DNA of 22,435 bases from CALXCT01 sp964422185 (GTDB taxonomy: Bacteria > Bacillota > Clostridia > Oscillospirales > Oscillospiraceae). The stretch is taken from contig CAYRAG010000030.1 of assembly GCA_964422185.1 (NCBI GenBank), positions 1 to 22,435 of the forward strand, read 5' to 3'. Shown in pieces: positions 21,937 through 22,435 of this stretch. The notes under the pieces are model-generated. The model worked only from the letters and a program-made list of their open reading frames with translations. It did not search any database and was not told where the DNA came from. The translations under genes were made by a program, and so were the position numbers. Numbering within the stretch: position 1 is the stretch's first letter; the number at the start of each line of letters is the position of its first letter.

Positions 21937-22261
21937 ATCCGATCACCTCCCGGCGGGAAAGAATCCGGCTCCGCCCGGTTTCCCCGTCTGTCCGGGAACA
22001 TTGTACCGCAAATCCCGGGTTTTGCAAGGACGATCTCCTCCCCCGGGCGGAACGGGGGATCATGCGCGAAGCTGGCAGACCTCCGCCGCGTCTGCTATCT
22101 TCTGCCGTCCCCTGAAAACGGAAAGTCCGGCGTCCCCGGTTCGGGGCTGGAGGCCGGCGAAACCGGCGCCGCCTCTCATTTTTGCGCGTCTGTTCCCGCC
22201 GTGCCGGGGCCGCGGGAGCGCGGGGAGACCCCCTGGAATTGTAAATATTTTTTGAACACGC
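21937..22261. other. Intergenic region between the divergent polymerase and htpG genes
   Basis: Apart from the polymerase RBS (near 21943-21950), I see no gene here. I found no convincing SOS (LexA) box upstream of the polymerase. GC-rich short repeats such as GGCCGGC-GAAA-CCGGC near 22150 are present but not interpretable. Confidence 0.5.
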
Positions 22262-22290
22262 TTGCAATGTTCCGGCAAATGGTTTATAGT
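22262..22290 (+). promoter_or_regulatory. Sigma-A promoter of htpG
   Basis: TTGCAA (22262-22267), 17 nt and TATAGT (22285-22290). Transcription would start within the CIRCE element just downstream. Confidence 0.85.
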
Positions 22291-22294
22291 AGCT

Positions 22295-22321
22295 TTAGCA
22301 CTCAGAGTTCCGGAGTGCTAA
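22295..22321 (+). promoter_or_regulatory. CIRCE operator (HrcA binding site)
   Basis: TTAGCACTC-N9-GAGTGCTAA matches the CIRCE consensus exactly. HrcA bound here would block the promoter immediately upstream until heat shock titrates the GroEL that keeps HrcA active. Confidence 0.97.
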
Positions 22322-22349
22322 ACCAGAACAACACGGAGGCATGACATCT

Positions 22350-22435
22350 ATGGCAAAAAAGCAATTCAAGGCAGAATCCAAGCGTCTGCTTGATCTGATG
22401 ATCAACTCCATCTACACCCACAAGGAGATCTTCCT
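22350..22435 (+). CDS. htpG: Chaperone HtpG (Hsp90), 5' end only
   Basis: The 28 complete codons read MAKKQFKAESKRLLDLMINS then IYTHKEIF, the conserved first helix of the HtpG ATPase domain, including the E.....LL..I..S.Y..KE pattern. The gene runs off the window. GGAGG lies 10 nt before the ATG at 22350. An in-frame ATG at 22341 is only 1 nt from that RBS, so it is not used. The promoter and CIRCE upstream place it under HrcA control. Confidence 0.93.
   Translation, partial: MAKKQFKAESKRLLDLMINSIYTHKEIF

Overview
The window is high-GC Clostridia DNA, most likely from the Oscillospirales/Oscillospiraceae. Pointers are the Firmicutes-type genes (XpaC/TelA-like protein, VanW, DUF975, YolD-like protein with a Y-family polymerase), consensus sigma-A promoters, strong AGGAGG ribosome-binding sites and a perfect CIRCE element. 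Two blocks of exactly 100 N show that it is a scaffold, probably metagenomic. The first gap is flanked by the same 55 bases on both sides, so it is an unmerged overlap rather than missing sequence.

Layout. 1-378: degenerate 3' end of a gene, then a bidirectional terminator. 403-1935 (minus): smpB, a cyclophilin gene and ssrA (tmRNA), behind a good promoter. Both core trans-translation components are here. 2005-5315 (minus): rpiB, a PHP-family phosphatase and a GT39 mannosyltransferase-like membrane protein carrying a discoidin-like domain, from one promoter. 5528-7798 (minus): two CobW-type GTPases. The upstream one has a long His/Asp/Glu metal-binding linker; the downstream one is fused to a YcgQ/DUF1980-like domain. 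7863-9011 (minus): XpaC-like membrane protein. 9086-9980 (minus): a transposase-N-terminus-like gene without a visible catalytic core but with its own promoter and RBS. 10123-13794 (plus): vanW, DUF975 and DUF2461 genes overlapping end to start. 13926-15070 (plus): SGNH-hydrolase lipoprotein, interrupted by the second gap. 15126-16276 (minus): Fic AMP-transferase with a C-terminal winged helix, preceded by two identically spaced inverted repeats around a central palindrome. 16881-17912 (minus): rplM-rpsI with a perfect consensus promoter and a leader hairpin. 18024-19938 (plus): TtcA-like tRNA thiolase and a WYL regulator. 19961-21936 (minus): Y-family DNA polymerase and YolD-like partner; the polymerase appears to start at ACG. 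22262-22435 (plus): promoter, CIRCE operator and first codons of htpG.

The most unusual signal is in base composition. I could find no ACGT tetranucleotide anywhere in the roughly 22.3 kb of known sequence, although CGT itself occurs a few hundred times. Codon choice follows: Asn, Asp, Tyr and His before Val take NAT, giving ATGT in place of ACGT. GATC and GGATCC are by contrast strikingly abundant. Together these suggest lineage-wide restriction, or methylation with deamination, acting at ACGT. The enzyme is not in this window. The Fic operator-like array is the best local candidate for an undescribed regulatory circuit.
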